From Streptomyces resistomycificus (GTDB lineage: Bacteria; Actinomycetota; Actinomycetes; Streptomycetales; Streptomycetaceae): DNA of 64,000 nt. Below, piece by piece: positions 53,007-61,801 of the stretch. The position numbers and the translations under genes were made by a program. Position 1 is the first letter of the stretch. The number at the start of each line of letters is the position of its first letter. The DNA lies in contig NZ_KQ948990.1 of NCBI RefSeq assembly GCF_001514265.1, positions 196,320-260,319 on the forward strand, in the 5' to 3' direction. A model generated the notes under the pieces. It saw only the letters and a list, made by a program, of their open reading frames with translations. It was not told where the DNA came from and ran no database searches.

Positions 53007-53171
53007 CTACGTCGGGACGATGGTGATCTGCGGCTGGGTGATCTGGAGCTTGCGCCCGTACTTGGCGAGCACCTGCTCGATCTCGGCGAGGCACGCCTCG
53101 GTCTGCCGCTGCTCGTCTTCGGCGACCAGGCGGCGGGCCTCGACTACGGGATCGGTCTTCTCGTCGGCCAT
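53007..53171 (-). CDS. Small coiled-coil protein
   Basis: A 54-residue protein from ATG 53171, not obvious by length. It has a helical first part (EKTDPVVEARRLVAEDEQRQTEACLAEIEQVLAKYG) and an end RKLQITQPQITIVPT. It lies between the tail-fibre-like gene and the beta-rich 108-residue gene in the same direction. Small helical proteins of this kind accompany tail fibres or chaperones, but none is recognised. Confidence 0.5.
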   Translation of the reverse strand: MADEKTDPVVEARRLVAEDEQRQTEACLAEIEQVLAKYGRKLQITQPQITIVPT

Positions 53172-53196
53172 GGGCGCGGGCCTTTCGGGGTGCGGG

Positions 53197-54396
53197 TTAG
53201 GTGGTGCTGTCGGTGATGAGCCCGATCGTGGCGAGCTGCGTGAGGAGCGACGTGAGCGCGGCGTTGCCGCCCTTCGCGCCGGTCACGGTCCGCCGGGTGG
53301 TGTCGAAGACGACTCCGGCCGCGGAGCGGACCTTGAACACGCCGCCCTGGCTGTAGGCGATGACCCCGTCGGTGGGATTCGTCGTCGGCGCGGTGGTGGC
53401 GTTCTTCATCGAGATGACGACGCCGCCGGACCCGCCGAAGTCGCTACTGGTGGAACCGAGCTGCAGGGCGCCGGTGAGGAAGGCGACAGCCCGCGTCACG
53501 ATCGCCCCGGACGTGCCGACTTCCAGGGTGGCCGTCCCGCCGCTGGTCTTCACCTGGAACAGGGGCTGGGCGGTCGACGCCGCACCCTGCACGATCAGCC
53601 CGACCGTGGCGGTGTCTCGCTGCCGGACCTCAAGGGCCGCGGCGGGCACGTTGCCGACGGGGATGCGGATGCCGGTCAGCCCGGACGCGTTGACGACGAA
53701 GTCGTCCGTCGTGGCGGGGTCGCTGTTCCGCAGGACCAGGAGCCGGCCGGTCGTCGGGCCCTCGGTCGAGGTGAGGAAGATTCCCTGTGCGGCGGTGCCG
53801 CCCATCCCGTTGCGCTGCAGGTCGATGCTGATGGCTGCCGCGGAGGCGTCTGCGGTGGCACCGGCACCGGGATTGAGGTGGGCGATCTTCAGGGTGCCGC
53901 GGGCGGACTCTTTGCCGCTGAGCCACATCGCGGAGTCGCCGGGTTTGTCAGAGATGACGTTCAGGGCGACGCTGCCGGGCGAGGTGCCGGTGGCCCGCTG
54001 GTAGACAGTCAGCGCATGCTCGGTGTCGCTGTTCGTGCGGAAGTTGCCGGAGCGGACGGCACCGTCCGTGTTGAAGCTGGCCCCGGTAACCGCACCGGTC
54101 GTCGTGACCGGGCCGGCGAGTGTGCCGCCGGCGAGCGGAAGGAACTGGCCGGACGCCCAGGCCCGGTCCCCGTGCGGGTCGGCAGCGACCGTGTGCGCCG
54201 CGACCTTGGCGGTGGCGTCGGCTTCAGCCGCAGCCTGTGCGGCGACAACGTCCGCCGAGAGTGCGAGGCCGGTGACAGCCCCGGTCTGCCCCATGACGCT
54301 GGACACGAGCCCGGCGCTGACGGTGACGACGCGGGACTGCGTGCCGTTGACGGTGACCGCATCGACAGGGCGTTCACCGGTGACGCGGATCCTCAC
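53197..54396 (-). CDS. Tail-fibre-like protein
   Basis: A 399-residue protein from GTG 54396 (GTGA overlap). It shows a short N-terminal beta domain (RIRVTGERPVDAVTVNGTQSRVVTVSAG), a helical coil (VVAAQAAAEADATAKVAAHTVAADPHGD), a fibre-type module (WASGQFLPLAGGTLAGPVTTTGAVTGASFNTDGAVRSGNF), and repeats with a beta-helix look. The motif LPLAGGTLxGPV is common in phage tail fibres. No endosialidase or chaperone end is visible. It lies in the block upstream of the terminase. Confidence 0.75.
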   Translation of the reverse strand: MRIRVTGERPVDAVTVNGTQSRVVTVSAGLVSSVMGQTGAVTGLALSADVVAAQAAAEADATAKVAAHTVAADPHGDRAWASGQFLPLAGGTLAGPVTTTGAVTGASFNTDGAVRSGNFRTNSDTEHALTVYQRATGTSPGSVALNVISDKPGDSAMWLSGKESARGTLKIAHLNPGAGATADASAAAISIDLQRNGMGGTAAQGIFLTSTEGPTTGRLLVLRNSDPATTDDFVVNASGLTGIRIPVGNVPAAALEVRQRDTATVGLIVQGAASTAQPLFQVKTSGGTATLEVGTSGAIVTRAVAFLTGALQLGSTSSDFGGSGGVVISMKNATTAPTTNPTDGVIAYSQGGVFKVRSAAGVVFDTTRRTVTGAKGGNAALTSLLTQLATIGLITDSTT

Positions 54397-55508
54397 GACC
54401 GGGTCACCTCCGGGGAGACGATCGCCCGCCCGTTCAACAGCCGGACGACGGTCGAGCCGTTGACGACTTCGAGGTCCCAGCGCCCGTTGCGGGTGAGGGT
54501 CTCGGTCACGCTGGCCGGGATGGCGATGCTGATCTCCGCACCGTCCACGGTCAGGTAGTCGGTGAGATCGAGGAGGAGTTCGCCGTTCGCGGAGGCTTCG
54601 GACCGGATCTGCGAGCGGGCCTCCCAGCCGTCCCAAGTGAATTCTGGGTCGTCGTCGACGGTGAAGCGCTGCAGGAACGTCGCACCTTGCTCGATGTACA
54701 GGTCCCAGTCTCCCGCTGCCAACTCGGCCACCTCCGGGATCTCGCTGGATGCCACGTCAGCGGTGAGGGTCGATTCCGCGGTGAGTGCGGCTGCCGCGCG
54801 TGCGGACAGGACCGGAACGGATGCGAGGGTGCCTTCAGCGGTCAGGTCTGCTGCTGCAATGACGGCAACGAGCGCTGTTGCGCCGAGCGCGGCCTGCGCG
54901 GAAATGGTGGCGGATGCGGTCCAAACGGCCCCGTTGGACAGAGTGTTGAATAGGTCGAACTCGGCAAAGTCCCCGGTGCCGGCGTCGCGGTGCGCGCTCA
55001 TGTCGAGGGCGCACACGTCGATGTCCGCGTCGATCCAGGCGGGCGTGGCGAGCGTGCGGCGGTTGGTCCACGCCGTCCCGTCAGGGCTCGTATCCCACAG
55101 GAGGTTGGTGCCGTCCTCGGTGAGTCGCACGAACAGATGCGCGACGGGATCGTAGGTGATGGCGACGGCGTCGTCGTCCCAGTAGCCAACCTCAGACACG
55201 AACCGGATCAGACCGGTGACGGCGTTGATGCTGAAGCCGACGCGGGTTCCCTCAACGGTGCCCTGCACCATGGCCGCGCAATAGGCCTCGGCCGTGGCGC
55301 CGGAGGCGGCGGGCACGGTGGGAACCTGCACGAAGAACGAGGCGCCGGCCAACGTCCAGGCGTAGCCGGTCTGGCATCCGGCGTATGCGGTGGTGCAGGG
55401 GACGCGGGCCCGGCCGCCGACAACCGCGGTACCGCCGTAGCTGTTGCCCCACTCGGGGCCGAGCGTGCCGGTGTTGAAGTTGTCGACGAGGGTCGAGAGG
55501 CTGGGCAC
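54393..55508 (-). CDS. Minor tail/receptor-binding-type protein with concanavalin-like N-terminus
   Basis: A 371-residue protein from ATG 55508. N-terminal residues 1-195 (LVDNFNTGTLGPEWGNSYGGTAVVGGRARVPCTTAYAGCQTG to DIDVCALDMSAHRD) form a lectin/concanavalin-like jelly roll. Then an Ala-rich helical linker (ATISAQAALGATALVAVIAAADLTAEG) leads to a C-terminal beta domain (AAGDWDLYIEQGATFLQRFTVDDDPEFTWDGWEARSQIRSEA), which resembles phage proteins that bind the tail or cap. It likely binds a carbohydrate receptor. Confidence 0.68.
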   Translation of the reverse strand: MPSLSTLVDNFNTGTLGPEWGNSYGGTAVVGGRARVPCTTAYAGCQTGYAWTLAGASFFVQVPTVPAASGATAEAYCAAMVQGTVEGTRVGFSINAVTGLIRFVSEVGYWDDDAVAITYDPVAHLFVRLTEDGTNLLWDTSPDGTAWTNRRTLATPAWIDADIDVCALDMSAHRDAGTGDFAEFDLFNTLSNGAVWTASATISAQAALGATALVAVIAAADLTAEGTLASVPVLSARAAAALTAESTLTADVASSEIPEVAELAAGDWDLYIEQGATFLQRFTVDDDPEFTWDGWEARSQIRSEASANGELLLDLTDYLTVDGAEISIAIPASVTETLTRNGRWDLEVVNGSTVVRLLNGRAIVSPEVTRS

Positions 55509-55518
55509 CCTGGCCTCC

Positions 55519-55905
55519 CTATGCGAGCGACAGCGTCAGGGATCCTGCGGTGAGCTGGAGTTCGTCCCCGGCCGCCACCGTGCGGGATGCGGAGAGGGAC
55601 CCGTACCAGAGGCGCACCGGCGTGCCGGCCGAGTCCCAGACTTCGACGCCGACAACGGTGGCGGCCGGCATTCCCGTCCAGACGAGGTCGGCCGAGTTGG
55701 AGGTGGCGCCGGAGACGGCCGCCGCGACTGAGAGGTTCTGGCGGGCGTAGGAGCCGCCGGTCACCTCGGTACCCGCCGCCGTGTCGCTGCCATTCGCCGT
55801 GACGAGGGCGACCTTCAGCGGGGTGGTGGGCCTGGTCGGCGTACCGACGCCGTTGATCCAGTCGAGGGACAGATTCTCGGCGGTGTTGGTCAAGTTGTCG
55901 GCCAT
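55519..55905 (-). CDS. Phage tail fibre-type beta-sandwich protein
   Basis: A 128-residue protein from ATG 55905. It has NLTNTAENLSLDWINGVGTPTRPTTPLKVALVTANGSDTAAGTEVTGGSYARQNLSV and ATSNSADLVWTGMPAATVVGVEVWDSAGTPVRLWYGSL, the small fibre domain called phage tail fibre protein in many actinophages. It acts as a structural module, between the deacetylase-like spike and the lectin-like protein. Confidence 0.75.
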   Translation of the reverse strand: MADNLTNTAENLSLDWINGVGTPTRPTTPLKVALVTANGSDTAAGTEVTGGSYARQNLSVAAAVSGATSNSADLVWTGMPAATVVGVEVWDSAGTPVRLWYGSLSASRTVAAGDELQLTAGSLTLSLA

Positions 55906-55915
55906 GGCGCCTCCG

Positions 55916-57775
55916 TCAGTCGTAGCGGTAGATGTCGGAGACCGGCAGGACTTTGATGCCGCGGGCCGCGATCCCATCCATGATCGAGTTGAAGTCGGTG
56001 ATGCTGCACTGGTTCGTGGTCGTCGCCGCGCCGCTGGTGATCTCGTGGAAGGTCAAGATGGTCCACGCCCCGGTTGACGCGGTCCGATCGAGCGCTCCCC
56101 CGGCGGCGAGCATCGTCGTCGGGTTCGCCGGGGAAGCGCCACCGGCCATAGAGCCGATGCCGGAGATGGACCGCATCCTGAACGGCTGCCCGGGCGGGTG
56201 AGTTTCGCTGGCGTTGTCGGCCGAGGAGATGCCGCGGCCAGTGGAGAAGTAGCGGGCCGTCAACTGATCGATCAGATCGCCGTCCGTGGTGGGCCCGAAC
56301 CAGCCGCCCGGGTAGGCGAAATGCTCCGAGGCGAAGCCGCGGGTGACCATCCACGCCCGCAGCTGCCGCAGCTCATCCAGCACGGCCTGCGTCGACAGCG
56401 TCGTGTACTTCGCGTTGTGCGCGGCCACCGTGTAGGCGTGCCCGGCGATACCCCACCCGGCGTCCTGCATGGCCTGCAGGCCGGCGGTGGTGAGGTAGAC
56501 GCCGCTGGTGTCGACGACGTCGGCGATCGTGTAGATCGTGCCGCGGTAGCCGAGCGCGTCCATCTTGGGCCGGGCCAGGGACCAGACCGAGCTGTAGCAG
56601 TCGTCGAAGGTGATCGACACCGCCCCGGTCGGGAAGGTGGCCACGGTACCGTCGATGATCTCGACGGACTGCAGGTTCACGGTGGCCGGCGCGCTGCCGC
56701 CCTTGTCGACGACCTGGAACGCCATGTCCGTCAGGCCGCTCGTCGTCGACGGAATGCCCGTCGAACCGACCGTGAAGGTCCCGGTGGGTGAACGCACGCC
56801 GGACCACTGGAGGGTGACGGTCACCCACTCCCCCGACTGCACCTGGTTCTGCGCCGTGGTGGCGTGCGTGAACACCCGCCAGCTGTAGGAGTTCGCCAGC
56901 GTGCTGGTGCCGACGAGGAAGTTGATCTGGTTGATCCTCGTGACGTCCGCGACGCGGAAGACCAGCCGGATGGCCTTACCGGTGAGATCGAACGCGCTCG
57001 CCCCGTACCTGCGGATGTTGGCGACCGCCCCGGTGCCCGTCGTCGTCATCGCGAAGCTCTGCGAGCCACGGATGAACGTCGTGGTGTCGTTAACGTTGCT
57101 CGATCCGACACCCGACCCGGACGCCGTCCAGCCATGGCCGGAGGCGAAGATCTGCCGCCATCCGGCCTCGCGGTACCGCGGAGCCCGGATCGAGCGGGGG
57201 AGCAGCGTGGGCGTGCGCGCGTCCGTCGTGGTCGGGTCGTCGCTGCGCAACGCGGTCGTCGGGCCTGCGCCGGCAGCGCCGAGCGGAGGCTGAGGACCAG
57301 CAGGCCCCGTTTCCCCTTGGGGCCCTTCAGGGCCCTGTGGGCCGACAGTTCCGGTGGGGCCTGTGGCGCCCTGCTCGCCCGGCGGGCCTGTAGGGCCCGC
57401 CGGGCCAGTGACGACGACATACTCGCCCTCTGAGGCTGCCGTGGGCGCCACGTCAGCAATGTCGACGGCGGGCGCGCTAGCGGGCAGAGCCAGAGGGAAG
57501 GAACGCCCGGGCGCGTCGTACCAGCGTTCGGTGACCGTGTAGGTCCAGCCGGTCGGCGTGACGTCCGGGTCGTCGGTGGCGAGGAGGGTGACGGTGAAGG
57601 AACCGTCGTTGTCGAGGACGGCTTCCGTGTCGCCCAGGATCAGGGTGTCGTGGGCGGCGGAGGTGAGGACCGCAGGGTCGGGCCGGAAGATAAGCCGGCC
57701 GATGAACGGGCTGCCGTCGGGCCGCTTGTAGCTGCCGGTGACGGTGACGGTGGAAAGTCCGGGAGGCAGGGCCAT
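55916..57775 (-). CDS. Tail spike-like protein with collagen repeats and polysaccharide-deacetylase-like domain
   Basis: A 619-residue protein from ATG 57775 behind GGGAGG. Parts: N-terminal beta domain (1-118), collagen-like Gly-x-y repeats (124-161, for example [17 protein letters not shown]), a beta-sandwich carbohydrate-binding region (about 195-370), and a C-terminal NodB-type deacetylase domain with [19 protein letters not shown] (metal-binding Asp-Asp), the H-rich segment [24 protein letters not shown] and a late TFHEITSG. These are the polysaccharide deacetylase metal motifs, but the His spacing is unusual, so activity is uncertain. It probably trims surface polysaccharide during adsorption. 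Confidence 0.78.
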   Translation of the reverse strand: MALPPGLSTVTVTGSYKRPDGSPFIGRLIFRPDPAVLTSAAHDTLILGDTEAVLDNDGSFTVTLLATDDPDVTPTGWTYTVTERWYDAPGRSFPLALPASAPAVDIADVAPTAASEGEYVVVTGPAGPTGPPGEQGATGPTGTVGPQGPEGPQGETGPAGPQPPLGAAGAGPTTALRSDDPTTTDARTPTLLPRSIRAPRYREAGWRQIFASGHGWTASGSGVGSSNVNDTTTFIRGSQSFAMTTTGTGAVANIRRYGASAFDLTGKAIRLVFRVADVTRINQINFLVGTSTLANSYSWRVFTHATTAQNQVQSGEWVTVTLQWSGVRSPTGTFTVGSTGIPSTTSGLTDMAFQVVDKGGSAPATVNLQSVEIIDGTVATFPTGAVSITFDDCYSSVWSLARPKMDALGYRGTIYTIADVVDTSGVYLTTAGLQAMQDAGWGIAGHAYTVAAHNAKYTTLSTQAVLDELRQLRAWMVTRGFASEHFAYPGGWFGPTTDGDLIDQLTARYFSTGRGISSADNASETHPPGQPFRMRSISGIGSMAGGASPANPTTMLAAGGALDRTASTGAWTILTFHEITSGAATTTNQCSITDFNSIMDGIAARGIKVLPVSDIYRYD

Positions 57776-57800
57776 GGTCACCTCCCGGACGTTCTTGGCT

Positions 57801-57840
57801 GTCCCGCCGCCTGCGACGGGGGCGTTGCGGGCGGCGGGAC
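57801..57840 (-). terminator. Hairpin upstream of the spike gene
   Basis: An 11-base perfect stem (GTCCCGCCGCC / GGCGGCGGGAC) with an 18-base loop, between the 81-residue HTH-like gene and the spike gene. It separates the plasmid-like block from the structural block, so the spike gene probably has its own promoter. Confidence 0.6.
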
Positions 57841-57869
57841 GTCGGGGCGTGGGACCGGCCCGCCCCGAG

Positions 57870-58115
57870 CTATGCGGCGCGTGGTGCGCGCTGCGGCATG
57901 GGCCTGTAGCTCTTTGCCTGCTCTTCGATCTCGGGCAGGGCGTACATGGTCTTGTACTCGTGCCCTTGGCCGGAGTATTCGCCAGGCCGGCCCGTGAATT
58001 TGCGGATCTTCCCGCGTCGGGCCCATTGCCGTATGACGGTGCCGGGGACGCCGGTTGCGGCTGTGGCTTCGTGCTCGTAGACGAGGTCGTCGGGGTACAG
58101 CTCGGTGACGTGCAT
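57870..58115 (-). CDS. MerR-like/HTH small protein
   Basis: An 81-residue protein from ATG 58115. The segment VYEHEATAATGVPGTVIRQWARRGKIRKFTGRPGEYSGQGHEYKTMYALPEIEEQAKSY has the shape of a MerR/excisionase-type winged HTH: AATGVPxxVIRQWARRGKI is the recognition helix, followed by a wing with basic residues. It is a candidate regulator or excisionase. It stands just upstream of a terminator and downstream of a 133-base gap. Confidence 0.65.
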   Translation of the reverse strand: MHVTELYPDDLVYEHEATAATGVPGTVIRQWARRGKIRKFTGRPGEYSGQGHEYKTMYALPEIEEQAKSYRPMPQRAPRAA

Positions 58116-58248
58116 CGTCTACCCCCAAGCATGCAGAAAGCCCCCGGCCGGAAGCTGGGGGCTGAAGTAGTTGCGGACACACGAATGTTCCGTCTGAGGG
58201 CACTGTGACATACAGACGATCACGTTGGCAAGCGTTGACGGGCGTTGG
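58116..58248. promoter_or_regulatory. Leader region with hairpin
   Basis: The gap holds the hairpin AGCCCCCGG...CTGGGGGCT (58139-58163). It probably terminates the 58249-58887 transcript, with the promoter of the HTH gene adjoining. No gene is seen. Confidence 0.4.
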
Positions 58249-58887
58249 CTAGGCCGCGGCCCGTTGCGCGAGGGGAAGGTCGAGTACCTCAGCGCGCGCG
58301 TACTGGGTGGCGCAGCCGGTGCATCGGGCGCCGGGTGTGGACACGGTGATGTGGAGGACGGTTCCGCAGGGGCAGGTGACGGCGACGGGCCGTTCAGGTC
58401 GCTCTCCGGTGATCTGCCGTTCGCACTGCCGGACCAGGCTGCCGACCTCGTGCACGAACTCCCAGAACGCGGGGTGGGTGCTCGCCGCCCCTTCAAGGTT
58501 GATCCGCAGGGCGTGGACGACTTCGTCGAGTTGCTGCTGCAGGCCGCCGTTCCAGCGCGGGTGTCGCCAGCCGAAGTGGTCGTGCCAGTCGACTTGCCAG
58601 GTCTGGAGGATGGTGACGACGCCGCCGCGGGCCATCAAACTGAGCGGCTCTAGCCGGAGCGGGAGGGGCGCGGTGCGGGACACGGATACGACCTGGCCGT
58701 CTCCGCCGCGGCCGGGGGTGAGGCGGGTGGCGAGCTGGGCGTAGAGCCCGTCGGGGCCGGGGAGTCGCCGCAGGGCCGTGTCGGCGCGTTCCTGGCAGGG
58801 GCGGCAGGCGGTGCGTCCGAGTTCGTCGCGGTGGAGTTGCCGGCCGCAGGGGCAGGTGGGCCACTGGTAGGTGGGCTGGTCGTGCAC
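58249..58887 (-). CDS. Hypothetical zinc-ribbon protein of the transfer-like block
   Basis: A 212-residue protein from GTG 58887 (GAGGAG upstream). It has an N-terminal knuckle (CPCGRQLHRDELGRTACRPCQ) and a C-terminal one (CPCGTVLHITVSTPGARCTGC), i.e. two zinc ribbons separated by a helical domain with LRLEPLSLMARGGVVTILQTWQVDWHDHFGWRHPRWNGG. Proteins with this layout occur in Streptomyces phages and integrative elements, without known function. A promoter (58928-58955) lies just upstream. Confidence 0.7.
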   Translation of the reverse strand: MHDQPTYQWPTCPCGRQLHRDELGRTACRPCQERADTALRRLPGPDGLYAQLATRLTPGRGGDGQVVSVSRTAPLPLRLEPLSLMARGGVVTILQTWQVDWHDHFGWRHPRWNGGLQQQLDEVVHALRINLEGAASTHPAFWEFVHEVGSLVRQCERQITGERPERPVAVTCPCGTVLHITVSTPGARCTGCATQYARAEVLDLPLAQRAAA

Positions 58888-58927
58888 GGCGGCTCCTCGG
58901 TGCGTGGCGGGGCTGCTGGTGACTCTG

Positions 58928-58955
58928 GGTTAAGTGTGCCGGAGAGGGTTGACAA
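58928..58955 (-). promoter_or_regulatory. Promoter candidate for the zinc-ribbon gene
   Basis: On the minus strand TTGTCA (complement of 58950-58955) and TTAACC (complement of 58928-58933) are separated by 16 bases, and transcription would start about 35 bases before the GTG at 58887. Confidence 0.4.
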
Positions 58956-58992
58956 CGCCGGGCCAATAGCCCGTGGGCGCGGTCATGGCGAA

Positions 58993-59015
58993 GGCCCCGG
59001 TCGATGACCGGGGCC
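58993..59015 (-). terminator. Hairpin after 59042-59503
   Basis: A perfect 10-base stem (GGCCCCGGTC / GACCGGGGCC) with a 3-base loop, about 30 bases past the stop of the membrane gene. Confidence 0.7.
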
Positions 59016-59041
59016 AGGGGGGGGCGGGTTGGTGCGGCGTC

Positions 59042-59503
59042 TCACTCGTTGGTGTTCTTGACCCAGACGCCGCTGTTCTTGGTCTGGACGTTGCGCTGGT
59101 CCTGGTGGACGGGGCCGGTGTAGTGCTGGTGGATCTCCGGCTCGGGCTTGGCCCCCTTGGCGAGGCGGGCGAGGGCGAGGATCGGCAGGGCGAAGGCGGC
59201 GGGTGCGGCGCAGATCATGCCGATGACGGTGGGGTTGGCGAAGTCGGAGGCGATCATGAGGATGCCGCCGCCGGCGGACACCATCAGCGTCATGCCTCCG
59301 AAGGCGATCATGCGGACGCTGTCGTCGGTGGCTTTCTCGCTCATTGCCGGGCGTTCCGGCTTCCGGGCGGGCGGTGTGGTGCTGTCGCGGCGCATCTCGT
59401 GGATGGCGTTGTCGACGGCGGCCTGGATGACGGCTTCGGTGAGCGGGTTGGCAGCCTGCCCGGCCGCGGGCGCGGAGGGCTTCGGCTCGGGCAGGTTCGG
59501 CAT
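59042..59503 (-). CDS. Membrane protein of the transfer-like block
   Basis: A 153-residue protein from ATG 59503. It has an N-terminal helical cytoplasmic part (NPLTEAVIQAAVDNAIHEMRRDSTT), two hydrophobic segments (RMIAFGGMTLMVSAGGGILMIA and VIGMICAAPAAFALPILALARLA), and a charged C-terminus (HQHYTGPVHQDQRNVQTKNSGVWVKNTNE). Two-span proteins of this type accompany the FtsK-like gene in Streptomyces integrative elements. Its upstream region is the palindrome cluster 59604-59730, so it is probably regulated there. Confidence 0.6.
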   Translation of the reverse strand: MPNLPEPKPSAPAAGQAANPLTEAVIQAAVDNAIHEMRRDSTTPPARKPERPAMSEKATDDSVRMIAFGGMTLMVSAGGGILMIASDFANPTVIGMICAAPAAFALPILALARLAKGAKPEPEIHQHYTGPVHQDQRNVQTKNSGVWVKNTNE

Positions 59504-59603
59504 GGAGGGGCTCCTTGCGGGATGGGTTCTGGGGTTCTGCGGAGACTGGCGGTCACGGACAGCTACGGTGCACGGATTGTGACATTGGGCGGGGTCGAGG
59601 TTT

Positions 59604-59730
59604 GTCAGGCCTGACTGTCAGGCCCTCACGGAGGGTGGAGTCACTGACTCTTCTATAAGCCCCCCAACAGGCATGACTCCTGACTGTCAGACGGTTTCTG
59701 ACAGTCAGGTGACGCTGTGTGACCGTCAGG
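59604..59730. promoter_or_regulatory. Cluster of CTGACTGTCAG palindromes
   Basis: CTGACTGTCAG occurs at 59611-59621 and 59680-59690, its form CTGACAGTCAG at 59698-59708, and a part copy (TGACCGTCAG) at 59720-59729 that runs into the stop of the FtsK-like gene. GTCAGGCCTGAC (59604-59615) is a perfect 12-base palindrome overlapping the first. It lies in the promoter region of the membrane gene that starts at 59503 and looks like a multi-site operator or iteron-like site. Confidence 0.65.
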
Positions 59731-61801
59731 CGGGAATCAGAGGCGACTGGAGAATCGTGTACTCACCGTAACCATCACGTCGGAGGACGCCCTCCGTGAC
59801 CAGCCTCTTCAGCTCGCCCTGGAGCCACGGCTTGCCCCGCCCCGCGGACACGGCCGCCGGGCCCAGATCGGCGGGCTGGAACGTCAACTGGCGGGCCTGC
59901 AGCCACTGGTCGATCTGCTCGTGGATGACCTGCCGCGCCTCTGCTGTGCCGAGCCGATCGCGGCGCTCGAACTGCATGCCGGCGTCGGCCGGAACCTCGG
60001 GCAGGGACCCGTCGAGATCGATCCCGGAGTAGTCCGCGTCAGGCTCCGGATCGTTGGGGATGAGGCCCATGACCTCGCTGTAGGCGTCCTCGATCTCCAC
60101 AGTGATGGCTTCTTCCTGTGCGGACGGCAGGGTGGTCAAGTCGGCTCCGGCTTCTTCCAGTACGTGCGCCGCCGTAGCCAGCTGACCGGTGGGGGCGGGG
60201 TTGAGGCGGTTCGTTCCGCGGTGGGCTCGCTGGGCGTAGGCGGCGCCGAGGGCGGTCGCGGTCGCCTCGTCGAGCGGGTCGCGGTGCTCGGCCCCGGCGG
60301 CGACGAGCGCGGCCAGGTAGGCGCGGTCGGTGAGACCGGAGCGCCACTCCATCGCCCAGCGGCTCTGGTCGATGCCCATGCCGGTGGCGAAGGCGTAGCC
60401 GGGCCGGTCGGATCCCCAGTCGGGTACGGCGCCGGCCTCGATGACCCGGTCGGGCAGCCCGAACCCGGCGTCTCCTGCCTCGTCGACGCCGAAACAGGCC
60501 GAGGCCTGCAGGTTGGCGCGGACGTCGGTGGACACGTTGGTCCAGGTCGCTCGCTGCAGGGAGACGACGAGCCAGATCCCCACGGAGCGGGCGGCGCGGG
60601 CGATCCGGTCGAGCTCGCTGAAGTCCGCCAGGTCGGCTGCTTCCTCGAGCCACAGCACCATCGCGTTGAGGCTGGACTTCGGCGTCCACTGGTCGAGGCC
60701 CTCGTCGGCGAGGACGTCGCCGCGGACCTTGATGGCGCCGGGCAGCGCCTTAAGGAGGTGCTTGACCTCGCGGCCGTCGGTGAGGAACCAGTCGACGCCG
60801 TCGGCGATGTGCCCCATGGACTGGCGGCCCTTGGAGCAGTCGGCGAGGAAGATGGTCATCTTGCGGCGGGTGGCCAGGTGGGCGATGAGGCCGCGGGCGA
60901 ATTCGGACTTGCCGGCGCCGGTGACTCCCATGACGAGGAGGTGCTGGAGGATGTCGGCGTCGAACGGGTTGATGATGAAGGTCTCGCCGTCGGCGTACAG
61001 GCCGAGCGGAATCGGCTCGTTGGGCAGCTGGCCGAGGCGGACGGGCGGGATGAACTGGACGCCGTCCTTGAGGAGGTCGGCGACGCGAATGTTGAGGGTT
61101 CCCCGGCCGGCGTTTTCCTGGTTGCGGGCGATGGTGGCGCCGGAGGTCGGCACTTGCATGGCGGCGGCCAGCTTGGGCAGGGCGGCCTGGACGTCGTCCA
61201 TGGTCTGGCCGGCGGCCAGCTCGATGGGCGCCTGGACCATGCCCTTGCCGTTGCCCTTGGCCGACTTGACCGTGAGCTTTTCCAGGCCGATCGCCTCGGC
61301 GATCTTCCCGAGGCTGTTCTTCTCCTCGACTGGTTCGGTCTCGTCGTGGGCGTTGCGCATCAGCTGCCGGATGTTCCAGGAGGCGGCGAACACGCCGCCC
61401 CCGAGGAGCCACAGGTCGATCATCGGGGAGCCGAACGGTCCGGCGGCGGTGGCGCAGGTCAGCCAGCCCATCCCGGCGGCGACGGACGCGGTGGCCTGAG
61501 TGCGCCGGTAGCGGCGGAACTTGTTGCTGCCGCCCGCCGCATGCCAGGTCACGGCGCTGAGGACGACTCCCGCGACGCCGAGGCCGGCGGACGCCAGCCC
61601 GGCGGACAGGGCACTGTCGCCCCACATCTGGTTGGTGGCGAACCCGGCCATGGGGGGCAGCGTGTAGGCGCCGATCCACGGCGACGTGTACGGCATTGCC
61701 TTGCCCGCGAGGTGGGAGATGAAGCCTCCCCGCCCGACGGGCACAAGGTCGGTGGAGGTGTTGACCGGCTGGCGGGGGCTGCGGGTGGCGGTGCGCGCCA
61801 T
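59726..61801 (-). CDS. FtsK/SpoIIIE family DNA translocase (TraB-like)
   Basis: A 691-residue protein from ATG 61801, coupled to the upstream gene by TGATG (GTG 61804 is the alternative). N-terminal spans (residues 30-140: PWIGAYTLPPMAGFA, LGVAGVVLSAVTW, MIDLWLLGGGVFAASW), then the motor with Walker A GVTGAGKS (292-299) and Walker B MVLWLEEAAD (381-390), and a C-terminal winged-helix-like end (IHEQIDQWLQARQL to KRLVTEGVLRRDGYGEYTI). This is the layout of the plasmid transfer proteins TraB and AICE TraSA, which pump double-stranded DNA between mycelia. It belongs to the element's plasmid-like block. Confidence 0.85.
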   Translation of the reverse strand: MARTATRSPRQPVNTSTDLVPVGRGGFISHLAGKAMPYTSPWIGAYTLPPMAGFATNQMWGDSALSAGLASAGLGVAGVVLSAVTWHAAGGSNKFRRYRRTQATASVAAGMGWLTCATAAGPFGSPMIDLWLLGGGVFAASWNIRQLMRNAHDETEPVEEKNSLGKIAEAIGLEKLTVKSAKGNGKGMVQAPIELAAGQTMDDVQAALPKLAAAMQVPTSGATIARNQENAGRGTLNIRVADLLKDGVQFIPPVRLGQLPNEPIPLGLYADGETFIINPFDADILQHLLVMGVTGAGKSEFARGLIAHLATRRKMTIFLADCSKGRQSMGHIADGVDWFLTDGREVKHLLKALPGAIKVRGDVLADEGLDQWTPKSSLNAMVLWLEEAADLADFSELDRIARAARSVGIWLVVSLQRATWTNVSTDVRANLQASACFGVDEAGDAGFGLPDRVIEAGAVPDWGSDRPGYAFATGMGIDQSRWAMEWRSGLTDRAYLAALVAAGAEHRDPLDEATATALGAAYAQRAHRGTNRLNPAPTGQLATAAHVLEEAGADLTTLPSAQEEAITVEIEDAYSEVMGLIPNDPEPDADYSGIDLDGSLPEVPADAGMQFERRDRLGTAEARQVIHEQIDQWLQARQLTFQPADLGPAAVSAGRGKPWLQGELKRLVTEGVLRRDGYGEYTILQSPLIPA

